DNA of 37,320 nt from Pseudomonas mandelii. GTDB lineage: Bacteria; Pseudomonadota; Gammaproteobacteria; Pseudomonadales; Pseudomonadaceae. Within the stretch, counting starts at the first letter, position 1, and the number at the start of each line of letters is the position of its first letter. Location of the stretch: positions 1 through 37,320 of the forward strand of contig NZ_JAMYDU010000037.1 of NCBI RefSeq assembly GCF_024138395.1, given 5' to 3'. Positions 22,395 to 30,173 of the stretch are shown one piece after another. The notes under the pieces were generated by a model. It ran no database searches and was not told where the DNA came from. It saw only the letters and a list, made by a program, of their open reading frames with translations. Position numbers and translations under genes: made by a program.

Positions 22395-23354
22395 TCAGGT
22401 ATCCAGGTTTCCCGCGAGGAACTGCTTCAGACGCTGGCGCATTAACACTCCCTCGTTCCCCAGACAACCAATTGATGATCCGGCCAGGCTCTCCTGTGCC
22501 AGGTCTGATGCATCCCCGGCCAGCAACACCTGACAATCCAGGCTCATGGCCAAGCGCTTCAAACGTCGAGGCAATTCGCCGGCCGGTGCGTGACTGGAAA
22601 CCAGCACCAATGCCTTGGGCTTGATCCTCTCACAGATCAGAATCAACTCGTCGAAGGGCTGACCGATCGCCAATAACTGAATAGCCGAATCGACACTGCT
22701 CAGATATAGCGCCGTGAGCAGTACTTCGAGTTCACGACATTGGTCGGCCAAGGCGCAGACAATCACTCGTCGAGGTTGCATGACTCGCACTAGCAGCAAG
22801 CGTTGCAACACTCGAGCACGTAGAAAACCATCCAGAAAAAGCCACTCGCTGGTCTGACCGAACGCTTCATGGCGTTGTGGCAATAACTTCCAGACCGGAA
22901 TCAGAATGTCCTGAAACACCACGGTCAGCGGGTAACTGGAGAAAATCTGACCGTAGACGTGCTCCAGTTGAACTTCGTCAAAAGCACTCACCGCGGTCTG
23001 GACCTGCTGCTGCCATTGGTCGTAGTCGACCTGAACGAGATCATGGGGGATGATCTGCGCCAATACTTTGAGCGGTTCGGTCTTGGCCAATATCTTGCTG
23101 ACCTTGCTGACCGCGACACCGCGCTCGATCCAGCCAACGATGCTGCGAACGCGTTCGACATCTGTCATTGAATACAAACGGTGCCCACTTTCGGTGCGAG
23201 TAGGTTGTATCAAACCATAACGCCGCTCCCATGCGCGTAGCGTGACCGGGTTGACCCCTGTCAGGCGCGATACTTCACGAATCGGGAACAGTTCTTCTCG
23301 AATCAGGGAGGTAGTGGAGGGCAAGCCAGGTGCAAGGTCGGTCAGCACAGGCAT
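22395..23354 (-). CDS. MerR-family regulator, LitR/CarH-like without a visible B12 motif
   Basis: This 319-aa protein has an N-terminal MerR winged helix (about 22-90: FPIREVSRLTGVNPVTLRAW, ERRYGLIQPTRTESGHRLYS), a central helical domain (about 105-190) and a Rossmann-like C-terminal domain (about 195-300). That is the layout of the light-sensing B12 proteins LitR and CarH. The DxHxxG cobalamin-binding motif is not visible; the corresponding part reads CALADQCRELEVL. This fits the class II LitR proteins (PplR type) of P. putida, which lack that motif and work with a LOV protein. The start at 23354 has no ribosome site, and a small ORF on the same strand ends 6 nt upstream. Target promoters are unknown; the LOV, monooxygenase-like and fol genes nearby are candidates. 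Confidence 0.85.
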   Translation of the reverse strand: MPVLTDLAPGLPSTTSLIREELFPIREVSRLTGVNPVTLRAWERRYGLIQPTRTESGHRLYSMTDVERVRSIVGWIERGVAVSKVSKILAKTEPLKVLAQIIPHDLVQVDYDQWQQQVQTAVSAFDEVQLEHVYGQIFSSYPLTVVFQDILIPVWKLLPQRHEAFGQTSEWLFLDGFLRARVLQRLLLVRVMQPRRVIVCALADQCRELEVLLTALYLSSVDSAIQLLAIGQPFDELILICERIKPKALVLVSSHAPAGELPRRLKRLAMSLDCQVLLAGDASDLAQESLAGSSIGCLGNEGVLMRQRLKQFLAGNLDT

Positions 23355-23360
23355 TAGGAA

Positions 23361-23552
23361 TTATGTCCATGTGTAAAATTGGATCCATTCTAACGTTGTT
23401 GCACCCGTAGTATTCAACACGTTGTTGAAGGTTTTGGCACTGATGTCCCAGGTATAATCCTTGCTTGTTCCCGGACGCAGCCCACCTATCCCAGTGCTGT
23501 GCTCAGCGAAGCTCCTATCCGGAGCGGATGCATTTGTAATATGGAGATACAT
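23361..23552 (-). CDS. Possible 63-aa protein upstream of the MerR gene
   Basis: The ATG at 23552 opens a 63-aa frame (MYLHITNASAPDRSFAEHST ... NTTGATTLEWIQFYTWT). GAGGT lies 7 nt before it. The peptide has a balanced, globular-looking composition, and its GC3 is about 50%, lower than its neighbours. It stops 6 nt before the MerR start, which itself has no ribosome site, so coupled translation is possible. Against it: its start region overlaps the divergent monooxygenase gene, and I recognise no family. Otherwise this 200-bp gap would simply be the divergent promoter region. Confidence 0.4.
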   Translation of the reverse strand: MYLHITNASAPDRSFAEHSTGIGGLRPGTSKDYTWDISAKTFNNVLNTTGATTLEWIQFYTWT

Positions 23553-23553
23553 A

Positions 23554-24123
23554 ATGTCTACCTCACCCGTCACGCTGATGGTTGCGCGCCGCGTTGCCGA
23601 TGGGCGTTATCAAGACCTCATGGCCTGGTTGCGCGAAGGCGAACAACTGGCCACCGACTTCCCCGGTTACCTGGGCTCTGGCGTGCTCGCTCCGCCGCCC
23701 GACGATGACGAATTCCAGATCATCTTCCGCTTCGCCGACGAGCCCACAATGCACGCCTGGGAGCATTCCGCGTCGCGCACGGCCTGGCTGGGACGCGGCA
23801 GTGATCTGTTTGCCAACCCTCTAGAACATCGGGTCAGTGGCATCGACGGCTGGTTCGGTGCGGTTGGTCAACGTCCGCCACGCTGGAAACAGGCTGTGGC
23901 CATCTGGTTGGCGTTCTTCCCGGTGTCCGTGCTGTTCAACCTTGCATTGGGGCCGCTACTGGCTGAAACGGGTTTGCTGACCCGCGTGTTTGTCAGCACC
24001 CTGTGCCTGACGCCATTGATGGTGTATTTCTTCATTCCGCTATCAACTCGTCTGCTGGCCGGGTGGCTGCACACCCCATCGGCGCGTCCGTTGCCCGCCG
24101 AACCCACCACCCAAAATCAATAA
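23554..24123 (+). CDS. Antibiotic-biosynthesis-monooxygenase-fold protein with membrane anchor
   Basis: This 189-aa protein has an N-terminal ABM-like ferredoxin fold (about 1-105: PVTLMVARRVADGRYQDLMA, FQIIFRFADEPTMHAWEHS, RTAWLGRG) and two C-terminal membrane helices (AIWLAFFPVSVLFNLALGPL and VFVSTLCLTPLMVYFFIPLS). It resembles the membrane-attached ABM proteins common in proteobacteria, whose reaction is unknown. The ATG at 23554 has GGAGA 6 nt upstream. It is divergent from the MerR gene and its promoter probably lies within 23355-23553, so it is a likely target of that regulator (inference). Confidence 0.82.
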   Translation: MSTSPVTLMVARRVADGRYQDLMAWLREGEQLATDFPGYLGSGVLAPPPDDDEFQIIFRFADEPTMHAWEHSASRTAWLGRGSDLFANPLEHRVSGIDGWFGAVGQRPPRWKQAVAIWLAFFPVSVLFNLALGPLLAETGLLTRVFVSTLCLTPLMVYFFIPLSTRLLAGWLHTPSARPLPAEPTTQNQ

Positions 24124-24127
24124 CCCC

Positions 24128-24217
24128 TGTAGGAGCGAGGCTTGCCCGCGAAGAAGGCGCCTCGGTCTATCTGTCAAACCGCGTCATCGTTCTTCGCGGG
24201 CAAGCCTCGCTCCTACA
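24128..24217. repeat. REP doublet (REPIN)
   Basis: The two 27-bp arms (24128-24154 and 24191-24217, TGTAGGAGCGAGGCTTGCCC and its inverse complement) are perfect over the visible length and enclose 36 nt. It lies directly after the ABM-like gene and may fold in its mRNA 3' end. Confidence 0.9.
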
Positions 24218-24260
24218 AAAGCGACGCGATCGCAGGACATAGGTGAACAACTCCCGTCGC

Positions 24261-24269
24261 TGGTATAGT
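24261..24269 (+). promoter_or_regulatory. Possible extended -10 promoter of folM
   Basis: TGGTATAGT gives a TG extension followed by a TATAGT hexamer 29 nt before the folM ATG. The -35 region is not clear, which is common for extended -10 promoters. Confidence 0.4.
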
Positions 24270-24297
24270 TTTGCTCTTACCGCGATGCGAGCCGTTC

Positions 24298-25008
24298 ATG
24301 ACCTCTTCCGCAGCCCCAATCCTCATCACCGGTGCCGGCCAGCGTGTCGGCCTGCACTGTGCGCAGCGTTTGCTCGAAGACGGCCATCCAGTCATTTTCA
24401 GTTATCGCAGCGAACGGCCTGGTGTGCAAACCCTGCGCGATCTGGGGGCGAGCGCGGTGTTTGCGGATTTTTCCAGCGAGGCCGGTATCCTTGCGTTCAT
24501 CGGCGAGCTGAAAAACCGCACCGACAGTTTGCGGGCGATTGTCCATAACGCCTCCGAATGGCAGGCAGAAACCCCGGGCACCGAAGCCGCGGCCTTCACC
24601 CGCATGTTCAACGTGCACATGCTGGCGCCCTACCTGATCAACCTGCACTGTGCCGATTTGCTACGGCGTTCAAGTCCCGCCGACATCGTGCACATTAGCG
24701 ATGACGTGACTCGCAGGGGCAGCAGCAAGCACATCGGCTACTGCGCCAGCAAAGCCGGGCTCGACAGCCTGACCCTGTCCTTTGCCGCGAAATATGCGCC
24801 CGGCATCAAGGTCAACGGTATCGCCCCGGCTTTGCTACTGTTCAATCCCGACGACGACGCGGCGTACCGCGCCAGGGTTCTGGCCAAATCGGCACTGGGC
24901 ATCGAGCCCGGCAGCGAAGTGATCTACCAGAGCCTGCGCTATTTGCTCGACAACCCTTATGTCACCGGCACGACCCTGACCGTCAACGGCGGACGGCACG
25001 TCAAATAA
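24298..25008 (+). CDS. folM: Dihydromonapterin reductase
   Basis: This 236-aa SDR enzyme reduces dihydromonapterin to tetrahydromonapterin with NADPH. The FolM/PTR1-type cofactor motif TGAGQRVGLH (TGxxxRxG) at about residues 11-20 separates it from ordinary SDRs, which have TGxxxGxG. HNASEW replaces NNAG, and the catalytic Tyr/Lys lie in IGYCASKAGL. The C-terminus VTGTTLTVNGGRHVK is typical. It is the first gene of folM-folE-folX, 22 nt before folE; the same order exists in P. aeruginosa, where these genes are known to make the cofactor of phenylalanine hydroxylase. Confidence 0.92.
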   Translation: MTSSAAPILITGAGQRVGLHCAQRLLEDGHPVIFSYRSERPGVQTLRDLGASAVFADFSSEAGILAFIGELKNRTDSLRAIVHNASEWQAETPGTEAAAFTRMFNVHMLAPYLINLHCADLLRRSSPADIVHISDDVTRRGSSKHIGYCASKAGLDSLTLSFAAKYAPGIKVNGIAPALLLFNPDDDAAYRARVLAKSALGIEPGSEVIYQSLRYLLDNPYVTGTTLTVNGGRHVK

Positions 25009-25030
25009 GCCGCTCCCGCGAGGATCTCCC

Positions 25031-25606
25031 ATGACGTTATTCCCGCCACACAACTCCTTGTCAGAGAGCTATCGCGAGATCCTGATCGGCCTCGGTGAAA
25101 ACCCCGACCGCGAAGGACTGCAAGACACTCCGATGCGCGCCGCCAAGGCAATGCAATACCTGTGTCATGGTTACGAACAAAGTGTCGAAGAAATCGTCAA
25201 CGGCGCGCTGTTTGCCTCCGACAATGATGAAATGATCATCGTCGACAACATTGAGCTGTACTCGCTCTGTGAACATCACATGCTGCCCTTCATCGGCAAG
25301 GCTCATGTGGCTTATATTCCAACGGGCAAAGTGCTGGGTCTGTCGAAGATCGCGCGGCTTGTGGATATGTTTGCCCGCCGCCTGCAAATCCAGGAAAACC
25401 TCACCCGGCAAATCGCCGACGCCGTGCGGCAAGTGACCGACGCCGCCGGTGTCGCGGTAGTCATCGAAGCCCAGCATATGTGCATGATGATGCGCGGCGT
25501 CGAAAAACAGAATTCGACCATGAACACCTCGGTCATGCTCGGCGCCTTCCGCGAGTCGAGCAACACCCGCCAGGAGTTCCTGCAATTGATTGGACGGAGC
25601 AAGTAG
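25031..25606 (+). CDS. folE: GTP cyclohydrolase I
   Basis: This 191-aa enzyme converts GTP to 7,8-dihydroneopterin triphosphate, the first step of pterin and folate synthesis. The zinc ligands are visible: Cys80 and His83 in SLCEHHMLPF and Cys151 in EAQHMCMMMRG. GLSKIARLVDMFARRLQIQE and the C-terminal TRQEFLQLI also match type I FolE. The ATG at 25031 has GAGGA 7 nt upstream. It is followed by folX after 2 nt. Pseudomonads usually carry more than one folE; this one's linkage to folM and folX ties it to monapterin rather than general folate supply. Confidence 0.95.
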   Translation: MTLFPPHNSLSESYREILIGLGENPDREGLQDTPMRAAKAMQYLCHGYEQSVEEIVNGALFASDNDEMIIVDNIELYSLCEHHMLPFIGKAHVAYIPTGKVLGLSKIARLVDMFARRLQIQENLTRQIADAVRQVTDAAGVAVVIEAQHMCMMMRGVEKQNSTMNTSVMLGAFRESSNTRQEFLQLIGRSK

Positions 25607-25608
25607 CA

Positions 25609-25980
25609 ATGCCACAACTTCAACCAGGAATGGCACGCATCCGGGTCAAGGACCTGTGTTTGCGAACTTTCATCGGGATCAACGAGGACGAAATCCTCAA
25701 CAAGCAGGATGTGCTGATCAATCTGACCATTCTGTACGCCGCCCAGGATGCGGTGCGTGACAACGATATCGATCACGCGTTGAATTACCGCACCATCACC
25801 AAGGCGATCATTGCCCACGTGGAGGGCAATCGCTTCGCCCTGCTCGAACGCCTGACCCAGGAATTGCTGGATCTGATCATGGTCAACCAGTCGGTGCTGT
25901 ACGCCGAAGTCGAAGTCGACAAGCCCCACGCCTTGCGCTTCGCCGAGTCGGTTTCGATTACCCTGGCCGCGAGCCGCTGA
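25609..25980 (+). CDS. folX: Dihydroneopterin triphosphate 2'-epimerase
   Basis: This 123-aa protein epimerises dihydroneopterin triphosphate to the monapterin form. It has the FolB/FolX fold with IRVKDLCLRTFIGINEDE at the N-terminus and HALNYRTITKAIIAHVEG in the middle. FolX and FolB aldolase are paralogues; linkage with folM and folE, and the RTFIGIN and DVLINLTILY segments, favour FolX. The start at 25609 lies 2 nt after the folE stop codon with GGAG 9 nt upstream. Confidence 0.88.
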   Translation: MPQLQPGMARIRVKDLCLRTFIGINEDEILNKQDVLINLTILYAAQDAVRDNDIDHALNYRTITKAIIAHVEGNRFALLERLTQELLDLIMVNQSVLYAEVEVDKPHALRFAESVSITLAASR

Positions 25981-25986
25981 CCGCGT

Positions 25987-26012
25987 CTGGCGCATCGGTC
26001 GCCAGGCTTTTA
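25987..26012 (+). terminator. Possible terminator after folX
   Basis: A 6-bp stem CTGGCG/CGCCAG (25987-25992 with 26000-26005) and a 7-nt loop are followed by GCTTTTAT. It is short, so it may be partial. It would separate the fol operon from the DUF1244 gene. Confidence 0.45.
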
Positions 26013-26048
26013 TCATCCGCGCCACGATTTGATTGCACAGAGCCCATC

Positions 26049-26345
26049 ATGAACGATCAACAACGCCTGGAACTTGAAGCCGCCGCCTTTCGCCGGCTGG
26101 TTACCCACCTGGATAGCCGCAAGGACGTGCAGAACATCGACCTGATGAACCTCTCGGGTTTCTGCCGCAACTGCCTGTCCAAGTGGTACAAGGCCGCTGC
26201 CGACGAACGCCAGATCGACGTCAGCCTCGATGAAGCCCGCGAAGTGGTTTACGGCATGCCGTACGCCGAGTGGAAAGCCCAATACCAGAAAGAAGCCAGC
26301 GCCGACCAGCAATCGGCGTTCGCCAAAGGAAAACCCAATGAGTGA
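26049..26345 (+). CDS. DUF1244 protein
   Basis: This 98-aa protein contains the hallmark NIDLMNLSGFCRNCLSKWYK at residues 28-47, the core of DUF1244, and GMPYAEWKAQYQ further on. The CxxC pair in FCRNC could bind a metal, but this is not established. Length is normal. It overlaps the HopJ-family gene by 8 nt, so the two are co-translated. Function is unknown. Confidence 0.88.
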   Translation: MNDQQRLELEAAAFRRLVTHLDSRKDVQNIDLMNLSGFCRNCLSKWYKAAADERQIDVSLDEAREVVYGMPYAEWKAQYQKEASADQQSAFAKGKPNE

Positions 26346-26676
26346 TTTGAACACCCTGCGCGCCAGCCTCAAGAGCGGCGAACACGCTTTCGCCGATACC
26401 TTGGCGTTCATTGCCGCCGGTTACGACTATCAGCCCCAGGCGTTCAATAACGGCGGTGTGGAAAACGCCGCCGGGCAGAACGAAGGTTCGTGCAAAACCC
26501 TGGGTCTGGCGCTGCTGGAAGGTTTGAGTGATGAAGAAGCGCTGTTGGCGTTTGGCGAACATTACCGCTCGGTGGCGGCCACGCCCGAAGGCAGCGACCA
26601 TTGCAATATCCGCGCGCTGATTGCACATGGGTTGGCGGGTGTGAAATTCACCCAACAACCTCTGGCCCGCCGCTAA
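26338..26676 (+). CDS. HopJ-family protein
   Basis: The 112-aa protein shows the family pattern FADTLAFIAAGYDYQPQAFN, NAAGQNEGSCKTLGLALL and LLAFGEHYRSVAATPEGSDH, then NIRALIAHGL. The name comes from a P. syringae effector candidate, but the family is widespread in bacteria without type III secretion, and no secretion genes are nearby. A housekeeping role is more likely. The start at 26338 lies inside the end of the DUF1244 gene. Confidence 0.87.
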   Translation: MSDLNTLRASLKSGEHAFADTLAFIAAGYDYQPQAFNNGGVENAAGQNEGSCKTLGLALLEGLSDEEALLAFGEHYRSVAATPEGSDHCNIRALIAHGLAGVKFTQQPLARR

Positions 26677-26684
26677 AAGCTTTT

Positions 26685-26752
26685 TGTAGGAGCACGGCTT
26701 GCCGGCGAAGGCGATCTCAAGAACTCCATCGCCGGCAAGCCGTGCTCCTACA
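26685..26752. repeat. REP doublet (REPIN), ACGGCTTGCCGGCGA variant
   Basis: The arms TGTAGGAGCACGGCTTGCCG and its inverse complement enclose a short interior. It lies directly after the HopJ-family gene and probably closes that transcript. Confidence 0.88.
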
Positions 26753-26786
26753 GGTATTAGCGGCACATCCCGACTTTTAATATTGA

Positions 26787-26813
26787 CCCGGCAACTTTAT
26801 TTCGTTTGCCGGG
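26787..26813 (+). promoter_or_regulatory. Hairpin upstream of the aminotransferase gene
   Basis: An 8-bp stem CCCGGCAA/TTGCCGGG with an 11-nt loop lies 58 nt before the start codon. It could be a protein-binding site or an mRNA leader hairpin. No T-run follows, so a terminator is unlikely. Confidence 0.35.
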
Positions 26814-26870
26814 CACCTCTGCTCGCGGCTTAGATAAAAAGAAGCATCCCTTCTTCAGAGTCGGTCATCC

Positions 26871-28121
26871 ATGAGCAGCGAAACCATCAGTCGGTCAATC
26901 AACATCGTTCATCCCGTTACGCTCAGCCACGGCAAAAACGCCGAGGTCTGGGACACCGATGGCAAACGCTACATCGATTTTGTCGGTGGTATCGGCGTGC
27001 TGAACCTCGGCCATTGCCATCCGCGCATCGTCCAGGCCATTTGCGAACAGGCCTCCCGGCTGACCCACTACGCGTTCAACGCCGCACCGCATGTGCCTTA
27101 CCTCGAACTGATGGATCGCCTGACGGCGTTTATCCCGGTGGATTACCCGGTCAGCGGCATGCTCACCAACAGCGGTGCCGAAGCGGCGGAAAACGCCCTG
27201 AAAATCGTCCGTGGCGCCATTGGTCGCACGGCAGTCATCGCCTTCGACGGCGCGTTCCACGGTCGCACACTTGCCACCCTCAACCTCAACGGCAAAGTCG
27301 CGCCCTACAAACAGAAAGTCGGCGCACTGCCAGGTCCCGTGTATCACCTGCCCTTCCCCAGCAAAGATAATGATGTGACCTGCGCCGAGGCTCTGAAGGC
27401 GATGGATCGACTGTTCAGCGTCGAGATCGACGTGGATGACGTAGCCTGTTTTATCGTCGAACCGGTGCAGGGCGAAGCGGGCTTCCTGGCGATGGATGTG
27501 GAGTTTGCCCAGGCCCTGCGGCATTTCTGTGACGAGAAAGGCATCCTGCTGATCGCCGACGAAATCCAGTCCGGCTTCGGCCGTACCGGCCAGCGGTTTG
27601 CGTTCTCGCGACTGGGCATTGAGCCGGACCTGATCCTGCTCGGCAAAAGCATTGCCGGCGGCGTGCCGCTGGGTGCAGTTGTCGGGCGCAAGTCGCTACT
27701 CGATAACTTGCCCAAGGGCGGATTGGGCGGCACCTATTCGGGCAACCCCATCGCCTGCGCCGCCGCGTTGGCGACTTTGGACGAAATGACTGACGCGCAT
27801 CTGCACGCTTGGGGCATGCAACAGGAAGAGGCGATTGTCAGCCGCTACGAATCCTGGCGAGCCCGCGAATTGTCACCGTATCTGGGCCGCTTGACCGGCG
27901 TCGGTGCAATGCGCGGCATCGAGCTGAACAATGCCGACGGCACACCGGCCTCGGCGCAACTGACACAGCTGCTCGCCCTCGCGCGCGATTCGGGCTTGCT
28001 GCTGATGCCCAGCGGCAAGTCGCGCCACATCATCCGGCTGCTGGCGCCATTGACCACTGAGGCCGCCGTGCTGGAGGAAGGGCTGGATATTCTTGAGGCG
28101 TGCCTGGCAAAGCTTTCCTGA
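26871..28121 (+). CDS. Class III PLP aminotransferase (4-aminobutyrate/2-aminoadipate type)
   Basis: This 416-aa aminotransferase has the class III (GabT-like) pattern: GGIGVLNLGHCHP near residue 39, LTNSGAEAAENALKI, AFDGAFHGRTLATL, FIVEPVQGEAGF, IADEIQSGFGRTGQ (the Asp that holds the PLP ring nitrogen), the PLP lysine in LLGKSIAGGVPLG, and GGTYSGNPIACAAAL. It removes an omega- or alpha-amino group with 2-oxoglutarate as acceptor. Length and sequence fit the P. putida group that includes 2-aminoadipate transaminase as well as GABA transaminases, and I cannot decide between them. It lies ahead of an ABC transporter and an FAD amine oxidase on the same strand, so it probably acts on the compound they import. 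Confidence 0.88.
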   Translation: MSSETISRSINIVHPVTLSHGKNAEVWDTDGKRYIDFVGGIGVLNLGHCHPRIVQAICEQASRLTHYAFNAAPHVPYLELMDRLTAFIPVDYPVSGMLTNSGAEAAENALKIVRGAIGRTAVIAFDGAFHGRTLATLNLNGKVAPYKQKVGALPGPVYHLPFPSKDNDVTCAEALKAMDRLFSVEIDVDDVACFIVEPVQGEAGFLAMDVEFAQALRHFCDEKGILLIADEIQSGFGRTGQRFAFSRLGIEPDLILLGKSIAGGVPLGAVVGRKSLLDNLPKGGLGGTYSGNPIACAAALATLDEMTDAHLHAWGMQQEEAIVSRYESWRARELSPYLGRLTGVGAMRGIELNNADGTPASAQLTQLLALARDSGLLLMPSGKSRHIIRLLAPLTTEAAVLEEGLDILEACLAKLS

Positions 28122-28353
28122 ACAGCAAACTGCGATCCGGGACTGACGTAGTGAATTATGTTCGCTTGTAGTCCCCGATTTTGCGCCGCAATACTGACCA
28201 AACACCCGTGCTGTAGGAGCCAGGCTTGCCGGCGAAGGCGTCCCCAAATCCGCCTTCGCCGGCAAGCCTGGCTCCTACGAAAAGCAGTTCGGATTAACCA
28301 ATGCCCCCCTTTCATCAAGCGAGATCTCACCACCTACAAGCCCTGAGGCAATC
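28122..28353. other. Gap between aminotransferase and permease genes
   Basis: It contains the REP doublet at 28212-28279 and no gene. The transporter genes may have their own promoter here, or be joined to the aminotransferase transcript by readthrough. Confidence 0.6.
28212..28279. repeat. REP doublet (REPIN), CAGGCTTGCCGGCGA variant
   Basis: The arms TGTAGGAGCCAGGCTTGCCG and its inverse complement flank a short interior. It is in the 232-bp gap between the aminotransferase and permease genes. Confidence 0.88.
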
Positions 28354-29328
28354 ATGTATCACGACAATATAATTTATAAGAAAAAGTCCAATGATCCTCA
28401 ATTCCTGCTTGGCGTAGCCGTAGTCCTGTTCCTCGGCTCCTACCTGATGAACCTGGGTAACAGCGCCCTCAGTCATTTCCTGCATCCGTTGTTGGGCAAT
28501 GCTCCAGATGGCCTGACCGCTCGCAATATCGCCATCGGTCTGGCGATTGCCGCACTGGGCACGCTGAACTTCCACGTCCTCGGGCGCTTGAAGTTCAAGG
28601 TGCAGACCACCGTGGTCTGGATCGAATTGTTGATCCTGTTCCTGGCGTTCTTCGACACCTTCGACCTTTCCTACAGCTTCATCTTCGACAAGATCGGTTT
28701 CCTGATCATCCAGGGCGCTGCCACCACGCTGTACATCTCTGCCATCGCGATTGTGATTGCCTTCGTGCTGGCGTTGATCGGTGCCGTGGCCAAGCTGTCG
28801 AACAATGGCTTGGCCAACGCGATCGCCTCGTTCTACACCTCGTTCTTCCGCGGCGTGCCGCTGCTGATCCAGATCTACCTGATTTACCTTGGGCTGCCGC
28901 AACTTGGCTATGTGGTCGACGCGGTGCCGGCCGGCATCCTGGCGTTGTCGCTGTGCTACGGCGCCTACATGACGGAGATTTTCCGTGCAGGCATTCAGAG
29001 TATTCCGGTGGGCCAGTGGGAAGCTTCACGGGCGCTGGGCATCAACCCGTTCAAGACCCTGAGCCGGGTGATCATGCCGCAAGCCTTGCGGGTGATTATT
29101 CCGCCCACCGGCAACCAGTTCATCGCCATGCTCAAAGACAGTTCGCTGGTGTCGGTGATCGGCGTCTGGGAACTGATGTACCTGGCCAAGACCCAGGGCC
29201 GCGCGGATTTCCGCCACCTGGAAATGCTGATCACCGCCGCGATGATCTATTGGGCCCTGTCGTTCATCCTCGAACGGGTACAGGCGCGAATCGAAAAACG
29301 GGTCAACCGATCCATTGCAAGGGGTTGA
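28354..29328 (+). CDS. Polar amino-acid ABC transporter permease
   Basis: This 324-aa inner-membrane protein has an N-terminal extension with two or three membrane helices (FLLGVAVVLFLGSYLMNL, IAIGLAIAALGTLNF, VVWIELLILFLAFF), then the HisM/HisQ-type domain. The latter has IIQGAATTLYISAIAIVIAF, SFFRGVPLLIQIYLIYLGLP and the cytoplasmic EAA loop (EASRALGINPFKTLSRVIMP) that docks the ATPase. The N-terminal extension is longer than in a minimal 220-aa permease. It is the only permease gene in the operon, so it may work as a homodimer. The ATG at 28354 has GAGG 6 nt upstream. Confidence 0.92.
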   Translation: MYHDNIIYKKKSNDPQFLLGVAVVLFLGSYLMNLGNSALSHFLHPLLGNAPDGLTARNIAIGLAIAALGTLNFHVLGRLKFKVQTTVVWIELLILFLAFFDTFDLSYSFIFDKIGFLIIQGAATTLYISAIAIVIAFVLALIGAVAKLSNNGLANAIASFYTSFFRGVPLLIQIYLIYLGLPQLGYVVDAVPAGILALSLCYGAYMTEIFRAGIQSIPVGQWEASRALGINPFKTLSRVIMPQALRVIIPPTGNQFIAMLKDSSLVSVIGVWELMYLAKTQGRADFRHLEMLITAAMIYWALSFILERVQARIEKRVNRSIARG

Positions 29329-29331
29329 TGC

Positions 29332-30126
29332 GTGATGACTCGAACCAATACCGCTGAGCAACTCGACCTGGCACCTGCTGTGAAGACCAGCCCCTCGATG
29401 ATTTCTATCACCGGCCTGAACAAGTGGTACGGCAATTTTCACGCCTTGCGCGATGTCGACCTGAACGTCGCCACGGGCGAAATTCTGGTGGTGTGCGGGC
29501 CGTCGGGCTCGGGCAAGTCAACGATGATTCGTTGTATCAACCATCTGGAGAATTTTCAGAAGGGCCAGATTCAAGTCAACGGCATCACCCTCACCAGTGA
29601 GGCAGACAGTGTCAGCGCCGTTCGCCGGGAGATCGGCATGGTGTTCCAGAGTTTCAATCTGTTCCCGCACTTGAGCGTGATGGACAACCTGACCCTGGCC
29701 CCGCAACTGGTGCAAGGCGTGTCGTCCGCCGAGGCGAAAAAGCGTGCTCAGGTCTATCTGGAGCGAGTGCGAATTGCCGAGCATGCGCACAAGTACCCGT
29801 CGCAATTGTCTGGCGGTCAGCAGCAGCGAGTGGCGATTGCGCGAGCGCTGTGCATGAACCCCAAAGTCATGCTGTTCGATGAGCCGACCTCGGCACTGGA
29901 CCCGGAAATGGTCCACGAAGTGCTGGATGTGATGGGCGAGTTGGCCACCGACGGCATGACCATGATTTGCGTGACCCACGAAATGGGTTTTGCCAGCAAG
30001 GTCGCCGACCGCGTGCTGTTCATGGACCAGGGCCAAGTCATCGAACAGGCCACCCCTGCCGAATTTTTCAACAACCCGCAGACCGAACGCGCGCAGCAAT
30101 TCCTGTCGCAAATCATCGGTCACTGA
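29332..30126 (+). CDS. Polar amino-acid ABC transporter ATP-binding protein
   Basis: This 264-aa ATPase drives the transporter. It has Walker A GPSGSGKSTM, Q-loop VFQSFNLFPH, signature LSGGQQQR, Walker B VMLFDEPTSALDPEM and the H-loop CVTHEMGF, all intact. The sequence is of the GlnQ/HisP type for polar amino acids. The start is either the GTG at 29332 (AAGGGG 7 nt upstream) or the ATG at 29335. The first 25 residues (TRTNTAEQLDLAPAVKTSPS) are an extension relative to GlnQ. It lies 3 nt after the permease stop codon. Confidence 0.93.
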   Translation: MMTRTNTAEQLDLAPAVKTSPSMISITGLNKWYGNFHALRDVDLNVATGEILVVCGPSGSGKSTMIRCINHLENFQKGQIQVNGITLTSEADSVSAVRREIGMVFQSFNLFPHLSVMDNLTLAPQLVQGVSSAEAKKRAQVYLERVRIAEHAHKYPSQLSGGQQQRVAIARALCMNPKVMLFDEPTSALDPEMVHEVLDVMGELATDGMTMICVTHEMGFASKVADRVLFMDQGQVIEQATPAEFFNNPQTERAQQFLSQIIGH

Positions 30127-30173
30127 GAACTGCTTTTACCCCCGCATAACAATAACGAGAAGTGGAGATGAAC

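Noticed and set aside
26338..26676. Type III effector function of the HopJ-family gene
   Set aside because: The family occurs in many bacteria without type III secretion, and it overlaps a conserved DUF1244 gene with no secretion genes around.
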